Made by a program: the position numbers and the translations under genes. DNA of 64,000 nt, from assembly GCF_028693135.1 (NCBI RefSeq), contig NZ_JAQUVZ010000009.1, positions 1 to 64,000 of the forward strand, in the 5' to 3' direction. This DNA is from Methanosarcina sp. Lineage in GTDB: Archaea > Halobacteriota > Methanosarcinia > Methanosarcinales > Methanosarcinaceae. Of the stretch, positions 24,169-33,382 are shown piece after piece (position 1 is the first letter of the stretch; each line of letters starts with the position of its first letter). A model generated the notes under the pieces. The model was not told the DNA's origin. It saw only the letters and a list, made by a program, of their open reading frames with translations, and searched no databases.

Positions 24169-24762
24169 ATGGCAGCAGAGGAAGAAGACTGTGGAAATTT
24201 AGAAGAGAGGATTCTAAAACTGGTGGAAGCCGGGTATGAGACCGTCGCAAGGGAGGCAATAGCCTGTACACGGTGCTCTCTTCATAAAAGTGCAATCCGA
24301 AGAGTAATAGGAAAAGGTTCCTGCAACCCAAAGGTATTCTTCATAGGAGAAGCTCCGGGAAAGACCGAAAACGAAACCGGGATTCCCTTCTACGGAAGGG
24401 CAGGAAAACAGCTGGACAAAATGATCGAGTATATGGGGCTCTCAGAAGAGGATTGGTTCGTAACAAATACTGTCAAATGCCGCCCTCCGGAAAACAGAAG
24501 GCCAAAGGCAAGTGAAATAGAATGCTGCAAACCCTTCCTTGTTGCCCAGATAACCCTGCTTGACCCTAAAATCATAATTCTCCTTGGCAACACAGCTGAA
24601 AAGTCATACTGCCCCGAAAGAAAACTGAAATGGGGGGTCCCTGTGGAACACGAAGGAAAAACGGTCCTGAAACTCTACCACCCTGCAGCGTTGATTTACA
24701 CGGCCTCGAAAATAGAAGTCCAGAGGGATTTTATAGATAAAAACAGGGAGCTGTGGCAGTAA
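24169..24762 (+). CDS. Family 4 uracil-DNA glycosylase with an iron-sulfur cluster
   Basis: A 197-residue DNA repair enzyme that removes uracil from DNA. The family 4 motifs are present: FIGEAPGKTENETGIPFYG (motif A, about residues 65-83), NTVKCRPPENRRP, and HPAAL near the end (motif B). Four cysteines fit the cluster pattern: C33 and C36 in CTRC, one in VKCRPP, and one in IECCKPF 15 residues on. The ATG at 24169 has an excellent AGGAGG site. No operon partner; an upstream 360-base region has purine-rich A/G runs but nothing else. Confidence 0.92.
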   Translation: MAAEEEDCGNLEERILKLVEAGYETVAREAIACTRCSLHKSAIRRVIGKGSCNPKVFFIGEAPGKTENETGIPFYGRAGKQLDKMIEYMGLSEEDWFVTNTVKCRPPENRRPKASEIECCKPFLVAQITLLDPKIIILLGNTAEKSYCPERKLKWGVPVEHEGKTVLKLYHPAALIYTASKIEVQRDFIDKNRELWQ

Positions 24763-24856
24763 AAAATGACGACTCGGAGAAATCAGGAGCGATAAAACCG
24801 GGCAGGAGAGAGATTCGAAGGAAAAGGTGGCAGAAACTGTAAAAGACAGCCAGTGT

Positions 24857-26250
24857 TCGTGAACTACCCCTCCCTAAAACTCTCGCCTTACAGCTTGAGT
24901 TTTTGAGGAAGGAGCTTCCTGCTTCATACTAGGCGGTTGACGTTTTTTCCTGGTCCACAGGCTCAAACCGTAGTCCCTACGGCAAATTTCTTAATATTGA
25001 TAGCGGCGTTAATGTCCCTATCATGGATATTTCCACATTCGGGACATTGCCACTCTCGAATATCCAACGTTAATTCTTTATTGTGATAACCACAAACATT
25101 GCAGGTTTTTGAGGATGGTTCCCACATACCTATTTTCAAAACGGTTTTTCCTACCCGTTCAGCTTTGTACGTTAATTTCAGTACAAAACTATACCATCCT
25201 GAATCTGAAATTGCTTGTGCTAATTTGTGGTTTTTCTTCATTCCCTTAATGTTCAAAGTTTCAATGGCTATCGCTTGGTTTTCGCTGATTAGCCGATTAG
25301 AAACTTTATGCTGAAAATCATGCCTCTGATTAGAGATTTTTTCATGCAATTTTGCTAAATTATAATTAGCTTTTCTCCGGTTTTTCGATCCAATTACCTT
25401 TTTCGAAACTTTCTTTTGCAAGAATTTCAATCTTTCAAGGGAAGCTTTCAAGAATCTAGGATTTTCAATTTTTTCTCCGGTAGAAAGAGCCGCGTATGTA
25501 TTAATTCCCACATCTATTCCAATCAAGGTAGCATGAGAAAATTCTTGTTTTTCTGGAAGTTTTTCTCCATCATCAGTCAAAATACTAACATAGTATTTTC
25601 CTGTAGGAGTTCTGGAAACTGTTAATGTTCTTAACAATTCTGGACTAGAATCCTTATATATAATGTTTCCTTCTAATACCATTTCCTCAAAAAGTTGCCT
25701 ATGCATCTTAACCTTAATCCATTCCAATTTTGGAATACTAATTTCTGATGTAGCAAAGTTAATAGCATAATGTTGAGGAATTTGAAAGGAAAAATTATTA
25801 TCCTTTTTCTTTTTCTTTTGAGGATATCCAAAACCATCTTTGAAAAAATGGTTGAATGCAGAATTAAGATTTTTGCTTGCCTGTTGCAATGATCCTGAAT
25901 TAACTTCTTTTAGCCAGGGATATACTTCTTTAAGAATCAGGAGGTGATTATTAAGTTCAAATTCAGAGATACTCATTCTGAATTTTTTATAGAGTAAAGA
26001 TTTTATTTCAAAAAGTTTGTTGTAGACGAATCGAGAGCTACCGAAGTGTTTTTCCATAAGGGCTTTTTGTTCTTTGTTAGGATATATACGGTATTGGTTG
26101 CCTCGTTTCATCACATATAATACGCTTTGTAACTACATGAAGATATACGAAATTATAATCTTCGGATTGTGTGGAGGTTGACGCTTTCATCCCCTTCCTG
26201 TCCCATCCGATAGAACCGGACGTACTGAGGAAGGGGTCTTCCCGCTTCAT
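24857..26250 (-). mobile_element. IS200/IS605-type element carrying only tnpB
   Basis: A single tnpB gene flanked by sub-terminal hairpins typical of the family. The right end (lower coordinates) has GTGAACTACCCCTCCCT, a stem-loop and GGCGGTTGACG; the left end (26170-26250) has GGAGGTTGACG then CCCCTTCCTG...GAGGAAGGGG. No tnpA is near, so it depends on another copy for movement. No target-site duplication is expected for this family. Borders are approximate. Confidence 0.65.
24963..26111 (-). CDS. tnpB: TnpB, RNA-guided nuclease of IS200/IS605 elements
   Basis: A 382-residue TnpB. The N-terminal part opens with the usual QYRIYPNKEQKALMEKHFG and RFVYNKL segments. The RuvC-like nuclease has its three acids in IGIDVGINTYAALS (D), AIAIETLNIKGM (E) and HDRDINAAINI (D). 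A zinc finger with CNVCG and CPECG sits between the second and third. It looks intact, so it may still cleave DNA under guidance of an omega RNA read from its own 3' end and the right element end. I start at ATG 26111; a GTG directly before it is possible. The last codons overlap the likely RNA scaffold. Confidence 0.92.
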   Translation of the reverse strand: MKRGNQYRIYPNKEQKALMEKHFGSSRFVYNKLFEIKSLLYKKFRMSISEFELNNHLLILKEVYPWLKEVNSGSLQQASKNLNSAFNHFFKDGFGYPQKKKKKDNNFSFQIPQHYAINFATSEISIPKLEWIKVKMHRQLFEEMVLEGNIIYKDSSPELLRTLTVSRTPTGKYYVSILTDDGEKLPEKQEFSHATLIGIDVGINTYAALSTGEKIENPRFLKASLERLKFLQKKVSKKVIGSKNRRKANYNLAKLHEKISNQRHDFQHKVSNRLISENQAIAIETLNIKGMKKNHKLAQAISDSGWYSFVLKLTYKAERVGKTVLKIGMWEPSSKTCNVCGYHNKELTLDIREWQCPECGNIHDRDINAAINIKKFAVGTTV

Positions 26251-26325
26251 AAGATAAAATATAAATAAAACGATCCCACTATTATTATTTGATTATTTGA
26301 ATTTGAATTTAAAGTATATCTGGAT

Positions 26326-26390
26326 TTGTTTTATATTTGTTTTATATTTGTTTCATATTTGATTCATATTTGTTTCATATTTGATATGTA
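26326..26390. repeat. AT-rich 10-11 bp tandem repeat upstream of an Hsp20-like gene
   Basis: Six imperfect copies of TTTTATATTTG or TTTCATATTTG stand in a row (about 26330-26388), ending in TTTGATATG. The period near one helical turn puts similar sites on one DNA face, as expected of a regulator-binding region. The same DNA can be read as a hydrophobic N-terminal extension of the next gene, which I do not accept. Confidence 0.65.
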
Positions 26391-26415
26391 TCAGCGTGGG
26401 GGTACTAATATATCA

Positions 26416-26706
26416 ATGGTGAAGATGTCACCGGACATATTTCCATGTTCGGACGATGAGGGAAATCTGGACATTGAAATCGAAATGTTTGGGGTAAAGA
26501 AAGAGAATATCGAATTAAAAATGGTTGAGGACGGCTTTTTTGTAAGAGCTAAAAGGGAAGAAAACGGGGTTGGGTATGCTGGGACTTATGCATTCTGCTG
26601 TGGGGTTGTCCCTGAGAAAGCTGTCGCAAGATACGCTGATGGAAAACTCTATGTGAAAGTGCCTTACAGGGAAAGTACAGAGACCGTAAATGTTGAAATC
26701 CAGTAA
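26416..26706 (+). CDS. Short Hsp20/alpha-crystallin-like protein
   Basis: A 96-residue protein that is little more than a crystallin core: MSPDIFPCSDDEGNLDIEIE, the VKKENIELKM strand and the closing YADGKLYVKVPY strand. It lacks the N-terminal arm and the C-terminal I-x-I tail, so it may not build large oligomers. The start at 26416 was chosen because upstream codons fall within a low-complexity repeat; a second ATG at 26425 is possible. It precedes two ferredoxin genes by 36 bases and may form an operon with them. Confidence 0.8.
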   Translation: MVKMSPDIFPCSDDEGNLDIEIEMFGVKKENIELKMVEDGFFVRAKREENGVGYAGTYAFCCGVVPEKAVARYADGKLYVKVPYRESTETVNVEIQ

Positions 26707-26742
26707 AAAACCTGTAATGAAAACATGATAAATGGAGGAAAT

Positions 26743-26934
26743 ATGCATCCGGTAATCGATTATCACAAGTGTACCGGGGCTCTCGCCTGCTATGAGGTCT
26801 GCCCTGGAGATGTTTTTGATGTCAAAGAAAGGGAGGCGGGAAAAAAGGCAGTAGTAGCCCGCCCGGATGACTGCATCGAATGCGATCAGTGCGTAGACGC
26901 CTGTCCTGAAGACGCAATAGAACTTGTAGACTGA
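26743..26934 (+). CDS. Small dicluster ferredoxin, probably of the 7Fe type
   Basis: A 63-residue electron carrier starting at ATG 26743 with GGAGGA directly upstream (an in-frame ATG at 26725 lies before that site). The second motif is a canonical C-x2-C-x2-C-x3-C-P (CIECDQCVDACPEDAIELVD). The first motif is CTGALACYEVCPGDVF: the usual second cysteine is replaced by Ala, giving C-x5-C-x3-C-P. That pattern is typical of ferredoxins holding one [3Fe-4S] and one [4Fe-4S] cluster. It sits between an Hsp20-like gene and a close paralogue. Confidence 0.88.
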   Translation: MHPVIDYHKCTGALACYEVCPGDVFDVKEREAGKKAVVARPDDCIECDQCVDACPEDAIELVD

Positions 26935-27019
26935 ATCAGGAACATTTCAGCAGAAGGTTCCGGATAGAAGGCCTTGTTCGGAAGGTTCCGGATGAGATAT
27001 TATAAAAAGAGGTGAAAGA

Positions 27020-27211
27020 ATGTATCCTAAAATTGATTACGACAAATGTGTGGGTTCGCTTGAATGCTACGATGTCTGCCCCGCAGACGTATACGATGAA
27101 GAAGAAACCAAAGATGGAAAAAGGGCAGTTGTAGCCCGCCCGGACGAATGTACCGAATGCGAGCAATGCATCGATGCCTGCCCAACGGATGCCATAGAAC
27201 TGGTAGAGTGA
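27020..27211 (+). CDS. Small dicluster ferredoxin paralogue, probably of the 7Fe type
   Basis: A 63-residue paralogue of the ferredoxin 85 bases upstream, starting at ATG 27020 with AGAGGTGA as ribosome site. The second motif CTECEQCIDACPTDAIEL is complete; the first, CVGSLECYDVCPADVY, has Ser in place of the second cysteine. Both copies thus lost the same ligand in different ways (Ala or Ser), which points to selection for a three-iron cluster rather than to random loss. The gene pair arose by tandem duplication. Partner enzymes are not evident nearby. Confidence 0.88.
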   Translation: MYPKIDYDKCVGSLECYDVCPADVYDEEETKDGKRAVVARPDECTECEQCIDACPTDAIELVE

Positions 27212-27239
27212 ACTGATAGATTGAAAATAAAACAGAGCT

Positions 27240-27595
27240 TGAAGACGGTCAACTACCTCACGCTCAAGCAGTGGGGCTTGCAAAAGCCCTGGTTGACCAG
27301 CCTGAGTCTTAATTGACTACGTTGGAAATGTCATGATACCTACGAATGCTTCCTCAGTTTGTAGCTCTATCGTGTAGCATTAAAAGTCCTGAGAGGTAGG
27401 GACGGTGTGCTACACCTGACAAGCATATCCAACATTGGCGAGGGGAGACCGTTTTCCAAAACCGTGTTACTTGCTACGGAAATTCGTTTCCAAAGCAGAG
27501 TGGAGAAATCCAAACGTGGAACGGAATGCCAGAAAGTTGACGGCATTCCTCCCTGCGCTAAAGCAACAGGGCTTCCTGCCTGTTACATGTGAATA
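27240..27595 (+). mobile_element. Decayed IS200/IS605-type element (3' end of a tnpB plus right end)
   Basis: GTCAACTACCTCACGCTCAAG then CAGTGGGGCTTGCAAAAGCCCTGGTTGACC opens the segment as a left-end hairpin. Its body contains AAAGTCCTGAGAGGTAGGGACGGTGTGC, which in one frame reads VLRGRDGVLHLTS like the tail of a TnpB, and it closes with GAAAGTTGACGGCATTCCTC, CTGCGC-TAAAG-C and GGGCTTCCTGCC, a right-end hairpin. No intact gene remains. The right part could still give an omega-like RNA. Confidence 0.45.
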
Positions 27596-27686
27596 TAAAA
27601 AAGGGATCTTTTGCCGTAGTTTCATGCCATTTTCAGGATACCGAATATTCCTTTATTTTTCCGAATTTCTTTTTTCCTGGATAGTT

Positions 27687-28211
27687 TCAATCCCGGTCAT
27701 GGGTCTCCTTAACAGGAAAAAGTACGGCATAGCGGGTATGGGCTGGGAGAGCTTCCTGATCATTGTACTTTTTGTCGGAGGATGCACGCTCATCATTTCT
27801 TCCTGAGCCCTCGAAAAGGTTATCTGCCTGTCCAGAAAGATTTGCCCGGCAGTTTTCCAGATTCTTTTCCAGACTATCCAGGACGAAAGGGTCACTATCT
27901 CTGTTTGCCCGGGGAACCAGCAAAACCGGCTGTTCCGCAGGGGCATAAATTTTAACTTCACGGCCTTTGCAGCTCCATTTCACCTGCCCGACCTTTATCA
28001 GGCCAACCTTTTCCAGCACTGCAAGGTTGTATGTCAGTGTATTCAGGCAAAGCCCAAGCTCTGATGCAAGTTCACCTGCAGACATCTGTTTTTTCTGAAG
28101 CTGTTTAAGGATTTGCATAGGAAGGATTCTTGAAAGAGTCCTTGCAAGCAGAGACACCTCAGCCGGTAGCGACAGGACAGGTACGGGAACTAAATCCTCA
28201 GTAATCTCCAA
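27687..28211 (-). CDS. ArsR-like winged-helix transcriptional regulator
   Basis: A 174-residue protein with an ArsR-type winged helix at about residues 25-95: LSRILPMQILKQLQKKQMSAGELASE, recognition helix LCLNTLTYNLAVLEKVGLIKV, and a wing with WSCKGREVKIYAP. The C-terminal part is polar and low in complexity and ends abruptly in ALFPVKETHDRD; homologues often have a membrane segment there and an alternative frame downstream stays open, so a frameshift near 27720 is possible. The start is a TTG at 28211 with AGGAGG nine bases upstream. Targets unknown. Confidence 0.75.
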   Translation of the reverse strand: MEITEDLVPVPVLSLPAEVSLLARTLSRILPMQILKQLQKKQMSAGELASELGLCLNTLTYNLAVLEKVGLIKVGQVKWSCKGREVKIYAPAEQPVLLVPRANRDSDPFVLDSLEKNLENCRANLSGQADNLFEGSGRNDERASSDKKYNDQEALPAHTRYAVLFPVKETHDRD

Positions 28212-28721
28212 ACCTTTTGACCTCCTTTCCAGTTTCCGGAAGCAAACAACTAAAAAACCAAATAACTCAAAAATATTACAATTTCCTTATTCTTATTCCT
28301 TCTCTTATTTCCCTTCTTATGCAGCAGCCACGAAGTTCCGATATTTTTGCAGATCCATGCTGATCCGGCGCAAAACTTAGGCAGCTTCGGGGCTCCCGTG
28401 TTCCCTGAGACGTATCAGAATTCCAAAACCACCGGCAGTTGATTGCGAAAACTATTTCGGGCTGGCATATTAAAAAATAAGAGGATCTGCCGTGGATGGG
28501 ATGGAGAATAGGCTGAAATAGTAAATGAATGGGGCAAAGAACCAGGCAAATAGGCCAGATGAAAATACAGGTAAATGAATAGAGCCGAAAAACAGACATG
28601 TTATGGAGAGATTAAGAAGAAAAGAACTAGAAAAAAGACCTCTCCTGAAAAAAGTAATCAATTTCATCCTTTGTTCTTCAAACTACCAGTTTTTTTAAAG
28701 TATAATTTTTCCTTCTAAGTG
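28212..28721. other. Intergenic region, nothing recognised
   Basis: About 510 bases between two leftward genes. It contains GAAAAATACAGGTAAATGAAT-like direct repeats (ATGAATGGGGCA and ATGAATAGAGCC near 28523 and 28573) but no gene with a plausible start signal and no recognisable RNA. Confidence 0.4.
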
Positions 28722-29468
28722 TCAGTTTATCTTCAACGTTAGCCTCATATCAACTGCAAAGGCTCCCTTTCCCTCTTCCAGAACCATCATGGGATTAATT
28801 TCAAATTCCTCGATTTCCGGAAAATCACAGACAAGCCTTGAAACTTTCAAAATGGTATCCACCAGAGCATCAATATCCGAAGGCTTTGCACCCCTGGCTC
28901 CGGCAAGGACAGGGTAGGTTTTGATCCCTGTGATCATCTCCCTGGCTTCATCTTCATCCACCGGGGCAATTGCAAACCGTACGTCCTTGAGGATCTCCAC
29001 ATAAACTCCGCCAAGCCCGAACATCAACATGGGCCCAAAGGTCGGATCGTGAATCATCCCTATAATTACTTCTTTTCCCCCTGAAAGCATTTGCTGCAGC
29101 TGGACACCTTCAAGGGACGCATCCGGCCTTTTCTTCGGGATCTTTTCCATAATTTCCCGGTAGGCAGCCTTCACCTCATCCCCATTTTGCAGGGAGAGCC
29201 TTATCCCACCCACGTCGGATTTGTGGGAAATCTGCGGAGAAACGACCTTCATTACAAGAGGATAACCTATCTCCTCTGCAGCTTTAAAGGCTTCCTCTTC
29301 AGTCTTTGCAAAAGCAGTTTTCACTGCAGAGATGCCATATGCCTTCAGAATGCCGAAGGATTCAAGGCCCAGTGTGCGCCGCTCAGCGACTCGTGCAGCT
29401 TTGAGAATTTCAGTTGCTAAAACTCTATCTGAACCGGATTCCGGACGGGAGAGGTCTACCTGCTTCAT
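28722..29468 (-). CDS. ADP-forming acetyl/acyl-CoA synthetase, beta (ATP-grasp) chain
   Basis: A 248-residue ATP-grasp protein. It matches the beta part of ADP-forming acetate-CoA ligases: an opening helix with [34 protein letters not shown] (the substrate histidine loop), the [30 protein letters not shown] block and the closing [16 protein letters not shown] metal-binding strand. The family links acyl-CoA cleavage to ATP formation and normally needs an alpha chain with the phosphohistidine, which is not found next to it. Its position beside ackA and pta suggests a role in acetate or other acyl-CoA energy metabolism. Confidence 0.9.
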   Translation of the reverse strand: MKQVDLSRPESGSDRVLATEILKAARVAERRTLGLESFGILKAYGISAVKTAFAKTEEEAFKAAEEIGYPLVMKVVSPQISHKSDVGGIRLSLQNGDEVKAAYREIMEKIPKKRPDASLEGVQLQQMLSGGKEVIIGMIHDPTFGPMLMFGLGGVYVEILKDVRFAIAPVDEDEAREMITGIKTYPVLAGARGAKPSDIDALVDTILKVSRLVCDFPEIEEFEINPMMVLEEGKGAFAVDMRLTLKIN

Positions 29469-29639
29469 AAGTATATGATACCCTCAGAACAGTTATTCTT
29501 TAAGATTAGTAATTTTGTAAACATGTGATAAAATTGTGAGTTTCTGTTTTAAGGTTGAAAAGGTTTTTACGACCTGTATAAAAGTAAAGATAATGATACC
29601 CTGTGAAAAGTACTTTTAGTAATCCCAAAAACAGCTTTT

Positions 29640-29960
29640 CAATTCACAGATAAACAGAAGCGTCTCCACCAGTTCATCTGATAGGCCTTTCCCAGAAAGA
29701 AATAAAAAAACAGATTCTCCCTCTTGAGCGCAACTTAGCTAAAACCCATCAAGTAGTCCTCTTGAGCGCAGCAAAAAGGACCGCGTACTGTTTCACTTAC
29801 AGTGAAACTCCCAGAAAATCTTCGATTTCCTGCGATCCCGAGGCGCAATTCGGGCAGCGAAAAGGACCGCGTACTGTTGCACTTACAGTGCAACTCCCAG
29901 AAAATCTTCGATTTCCTGAGATCCCAAAGCGCAATTCGGGCGAGGAGCAATTCGGAAAAT
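29640..29960. repeat. Dispersed repeat element, copy 3 (shorter)
   Basis: Contains CACAGATAAA-CAGAAGCGTCTCCACCAG, which parallels the segment around the CCGCCAG hairpin in copies 1 and 2, then three CTCTTGAGCGCA(G/A) blocks, GCGAAAAGGACCGCGTACTG, the hairpins GTTTCACT-TAC-AGTGAAAC (29790-29808) and GTTGCACT-TAC-AGTGCAAC (29876-29894), and CCCGA-GGCGCAA-TTCGGG. The two hairpins differ at a base pair (T-A against G-C) while keeping the stem. It lies directly behind ackA. Confidence 0.7.
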
Positions 29961-29992
29961 AGAAAAAGGTAAAGGAGAAATCTCCTTTACCA

Positions 29993-31219
29993 TCAGACAG
30001 ATATTGAGCTGCGTAGCTTTACTTCTGTCTCACAGATTTCCTTTGTTTCCCTTGCAATTGCAAGTTCTTCATTGGTTGGGATAACAAAGACCCTTACTGT
30101 TGCAGCCGGAGTGCTGATATCGATTTCCTGGCCTCTGATCTTGTTCTTTTCCTCATCGAGCGTTATGCCAAGACCTTCCAGACCTACGAGGATTCTCTTC
30201 CTGATGCTTGCACTGTTTTCTCCAATGCCTGCTGTGAAGACAACCGCATCTGCACCGTTGAGCACAGCTGAATATTCGCCTATGAACTTCTTGACCTTGT
30301 ATGCGAAAACTTCAAGGGCGAGTTCGGCTCTCTGGTTGCCCTGGGAAGCTGCTTCATCGAGGTCTCTGAAGTCATTGCTGAGTCCAGAAACTCCAAGCAC
30401 ACCTGACTTCTTGTTCATAAGGGTATCGACTTCTCTGGTTGTCAGGCCTTCTTTTTCCATAATGAAGGGGACGACTGCCGGATCAATCGAACCGCACCTG
30501 GTGCCCATTGCGAGCCCTTCGAGCGGAGTAAAGCCCATGCTGGTTTCAACGGATTTCCCGCCTTTTACAGCCGTAATGCTTGAGCCGTTTCCAAGGTGGC
30601 AGGTGATGATCTTGGTTTCTTCCTCAGGCTTTCCTAACATAAGGGCAGCTCTTTCGGCAACATACTTGTGGGAGGTCCCGTGGAAGCCGTATTTCCTGAT
30701 CCCATGCTTCTCGTACAGTTCGTACGGGAGAGCATACATGTAGGCATATGCCGGCATTGTCTGGTGGAATGCTGTATCAAAGACAGCAACCATCGGGGTG
30801 CTGGGCATGATCTCCTGACAGGCAGAAATTCCCATCATGTTTGGAGGGTTGTGGAGAGGAGCCAGTTCGAAGCAGTCCATGATTGCCTTTTCTACACCCT
30901 TATCGATCAAAGCCGAGGTGGTGAAATTTTCCCCACCGTGCACAACCCTGTGCCCGACTGCATTGATTTCGCCCATGTCTTTGATGACACCGAATTCCGA
31001 GTCGGTAAGAGCCTTGACGACTTCCTCGAGGGCGGTCTTGTGGGTTGGAAGGTCGGTCTGCTTTTCCAGCTTCTTGCCGTCAAACCTCTTCTGGGTAATA
31101 AATGAGTTGTCGATACCTATCCTCTCGCAAAGACCTACTGCAAGAGCGGACTCATTCGTCATATCAATTAATTGATATTTGAGAGACGAACTCCCTGCGT
31201 TTATAACCAGTACTTTCAT
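29993..31219 (-). CDS. ackA: Acetate kinase
   Basis: A 408-residue enzyme that phosphorylates acetate with ATP, the first step of acetate use for methane formation in Methanosarcina. Signature segments: [20 protein letters not shown] at the start, [32 protein letters not shown] and [14 protein letters not shown]. The length equals that known for the M. thermophila enzyme. I start at the ATG giving MKVLVINAG; six upstream codons in the frame are not expected. It follows pta by about 100 bases and is co-transcribed with it. Confidence 0.97.
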   Translation of the reverse strand: MKVLVINAGSSSLKYQLIDMTNESALAVGLCERIGIDNSFITQKRFDGKKLEKQTDLPTHKTALEEVVKALTDSEFGVIKDMGEINAVGHRVVHGGENFTTSALIDKGVEKAIMDCFELAPLHNPPNMMGISACQEIMPSTPMVAVFDTAFHQTMPAYAYMYALPYELYEKHGIRKYGFHGTSHKYVAERAALMLGKPEEETKIITCHLGNGSSITAVKGGKSVETSMGFTPLEGLAMGTRCGSIDPAVVPFIMEKEGLTTREVDTLMNKKSGVLGVSGLSNDFRDLDEAASQGNQRAELALEVFAYKVKKFIGEYSAVLNGADAVVFTAGIGENSASIRKRILVGLEGLGITLDEEKNKIRGQEIDISTPAATVRVFVIPTNEELAIARETKEICETEVKLRSSISV

Positions 31220-31323
31220 GTGTAAACCCCAGTTCAATCCATTGCTTTTCAGTCAAATTTAGAGTTTCCGGATAAATAATACTATATATGAAAGTTAATA
31301 AAACGCTTCCGAAACGTTTTCGA

Positions 31324-32584
<1,261 letters not shown>

Positions 32585-33151
32585 ATGAAAATTATAGGAA
32601 TTTCAGGCAGCCCGCGAAAGGGACAGAACTGTGAAAAAATGATTGTAGCTGCTCTCGAGGTTGCAAAAGAAAGGGGTTTTGAAACCGATACCGTTTATCT
32701 CTCAAACGAGGAAGTTGCTCCCTGCAAAGCGTGCGGGGCTTGCAGAGAGAAAGATTTCTGTGTGATTGATGACGGTATGGAAGAAATTTATGAAAAAATG
32801 AGAGTTGCAGACGGTATAATTGTTGCAGCTCCCGTATATATGGGAAATTATCCTGCCCAGCTCAAAGCCCTTTTTGACAGAAGTGTCCTGCTTCGCCGTA
32901 AAAACTTTGCACTCAAAAATAAAGTAGGTGCAGCTCTTTCAGTTGGCGGCTCAAGAAACGGAGGACAGGAAAAAACAATTCAGTCCATCCATGATTGGAT
33001 GCACATTCACGGGATGATTGTGGTCGGCGACAATGCCCACTTCGGTGGAATTACGTGGAACCCGGCAGAAGAGGACACCGTTGGAATGCAGACAGTTTCC
33101 GAAACTGCAAAAAAACTCTGTGATGTCCTGGAACTTATTCAGAGAAAATAA
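32585..33151 (+). CDS. isf: Iron-sulfur flavoprotein (Isf)
   Basis: A 188-residue flavodoxin-like protein with the compact cysteine motif CKACGACREKDFC (C-x2-C-x2-C-x5-C, about residues 47-59) that binds a [4Fe-4S] cluster in Isf, plus the FMN-binding SGSPRKGQNCEK loop at the start, PVYMGNYPAQLK, and GGSRNGGQEKTIQ. Isf of M. thermophila is an FMN/iron-sulfur electron carrier or oxygen/peroxide detoxifying enzyme and its gene lies by ack and pta, as here. I start at the second ATG (MKIIGISGSP), as in that protein; an ATG three codons earlier exists. Confidence 0.93.
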   Translation: MKIIGISGSPRKGQNCEKMIVAALEVAKERGFETDTVYLSNEEVAPCKACGACREKDFCVIDDGMEEIYEKMRVADGIIVAAPVYMGNYPAQLKALFDRSVLLRRKNFALKNKVGAALSVGGSRNGGQEKTIQSIHDWMHIHGMIVVGDNAHFGGITWNPAEEDTVGMQTVSETAKKLCDVLELIQRK

Positions 33152-33382
33152 AAGAGTTTAAATAAGTGGGTTTAAAAGTTTACGCAAAAATAAGAAAGAA
33201 GACCAGTTTCCTGAGGATAGGATATTGAGAAGAACACCCAAATATTTTATATAAGGATACATTTAAATAAATGCTCGAAATCCTTAGAGCAGAATAAATA
33301 TTTCAGGCAGATTTGAACCTGAAATTACTTTTTTTGCTCATGAAAAATTTAAGCATAAAAAGTCTCAGAGAGGCGCAAACAT

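Noticed and set aside
26326-26415. A hydrophobic N-terminal extension of the Hsp20-like protein
   Set aside because: It is the translation of a low-complexity tandem repeat; the crystallin domain starts after the ATG at 26416.
27435-27806. A 123-codon plus-strand frame next to the ArsR-like gene
   Set aside because: It crosses the decayed IS element and the end of the regulator gene on the other strand; no homology is evident.
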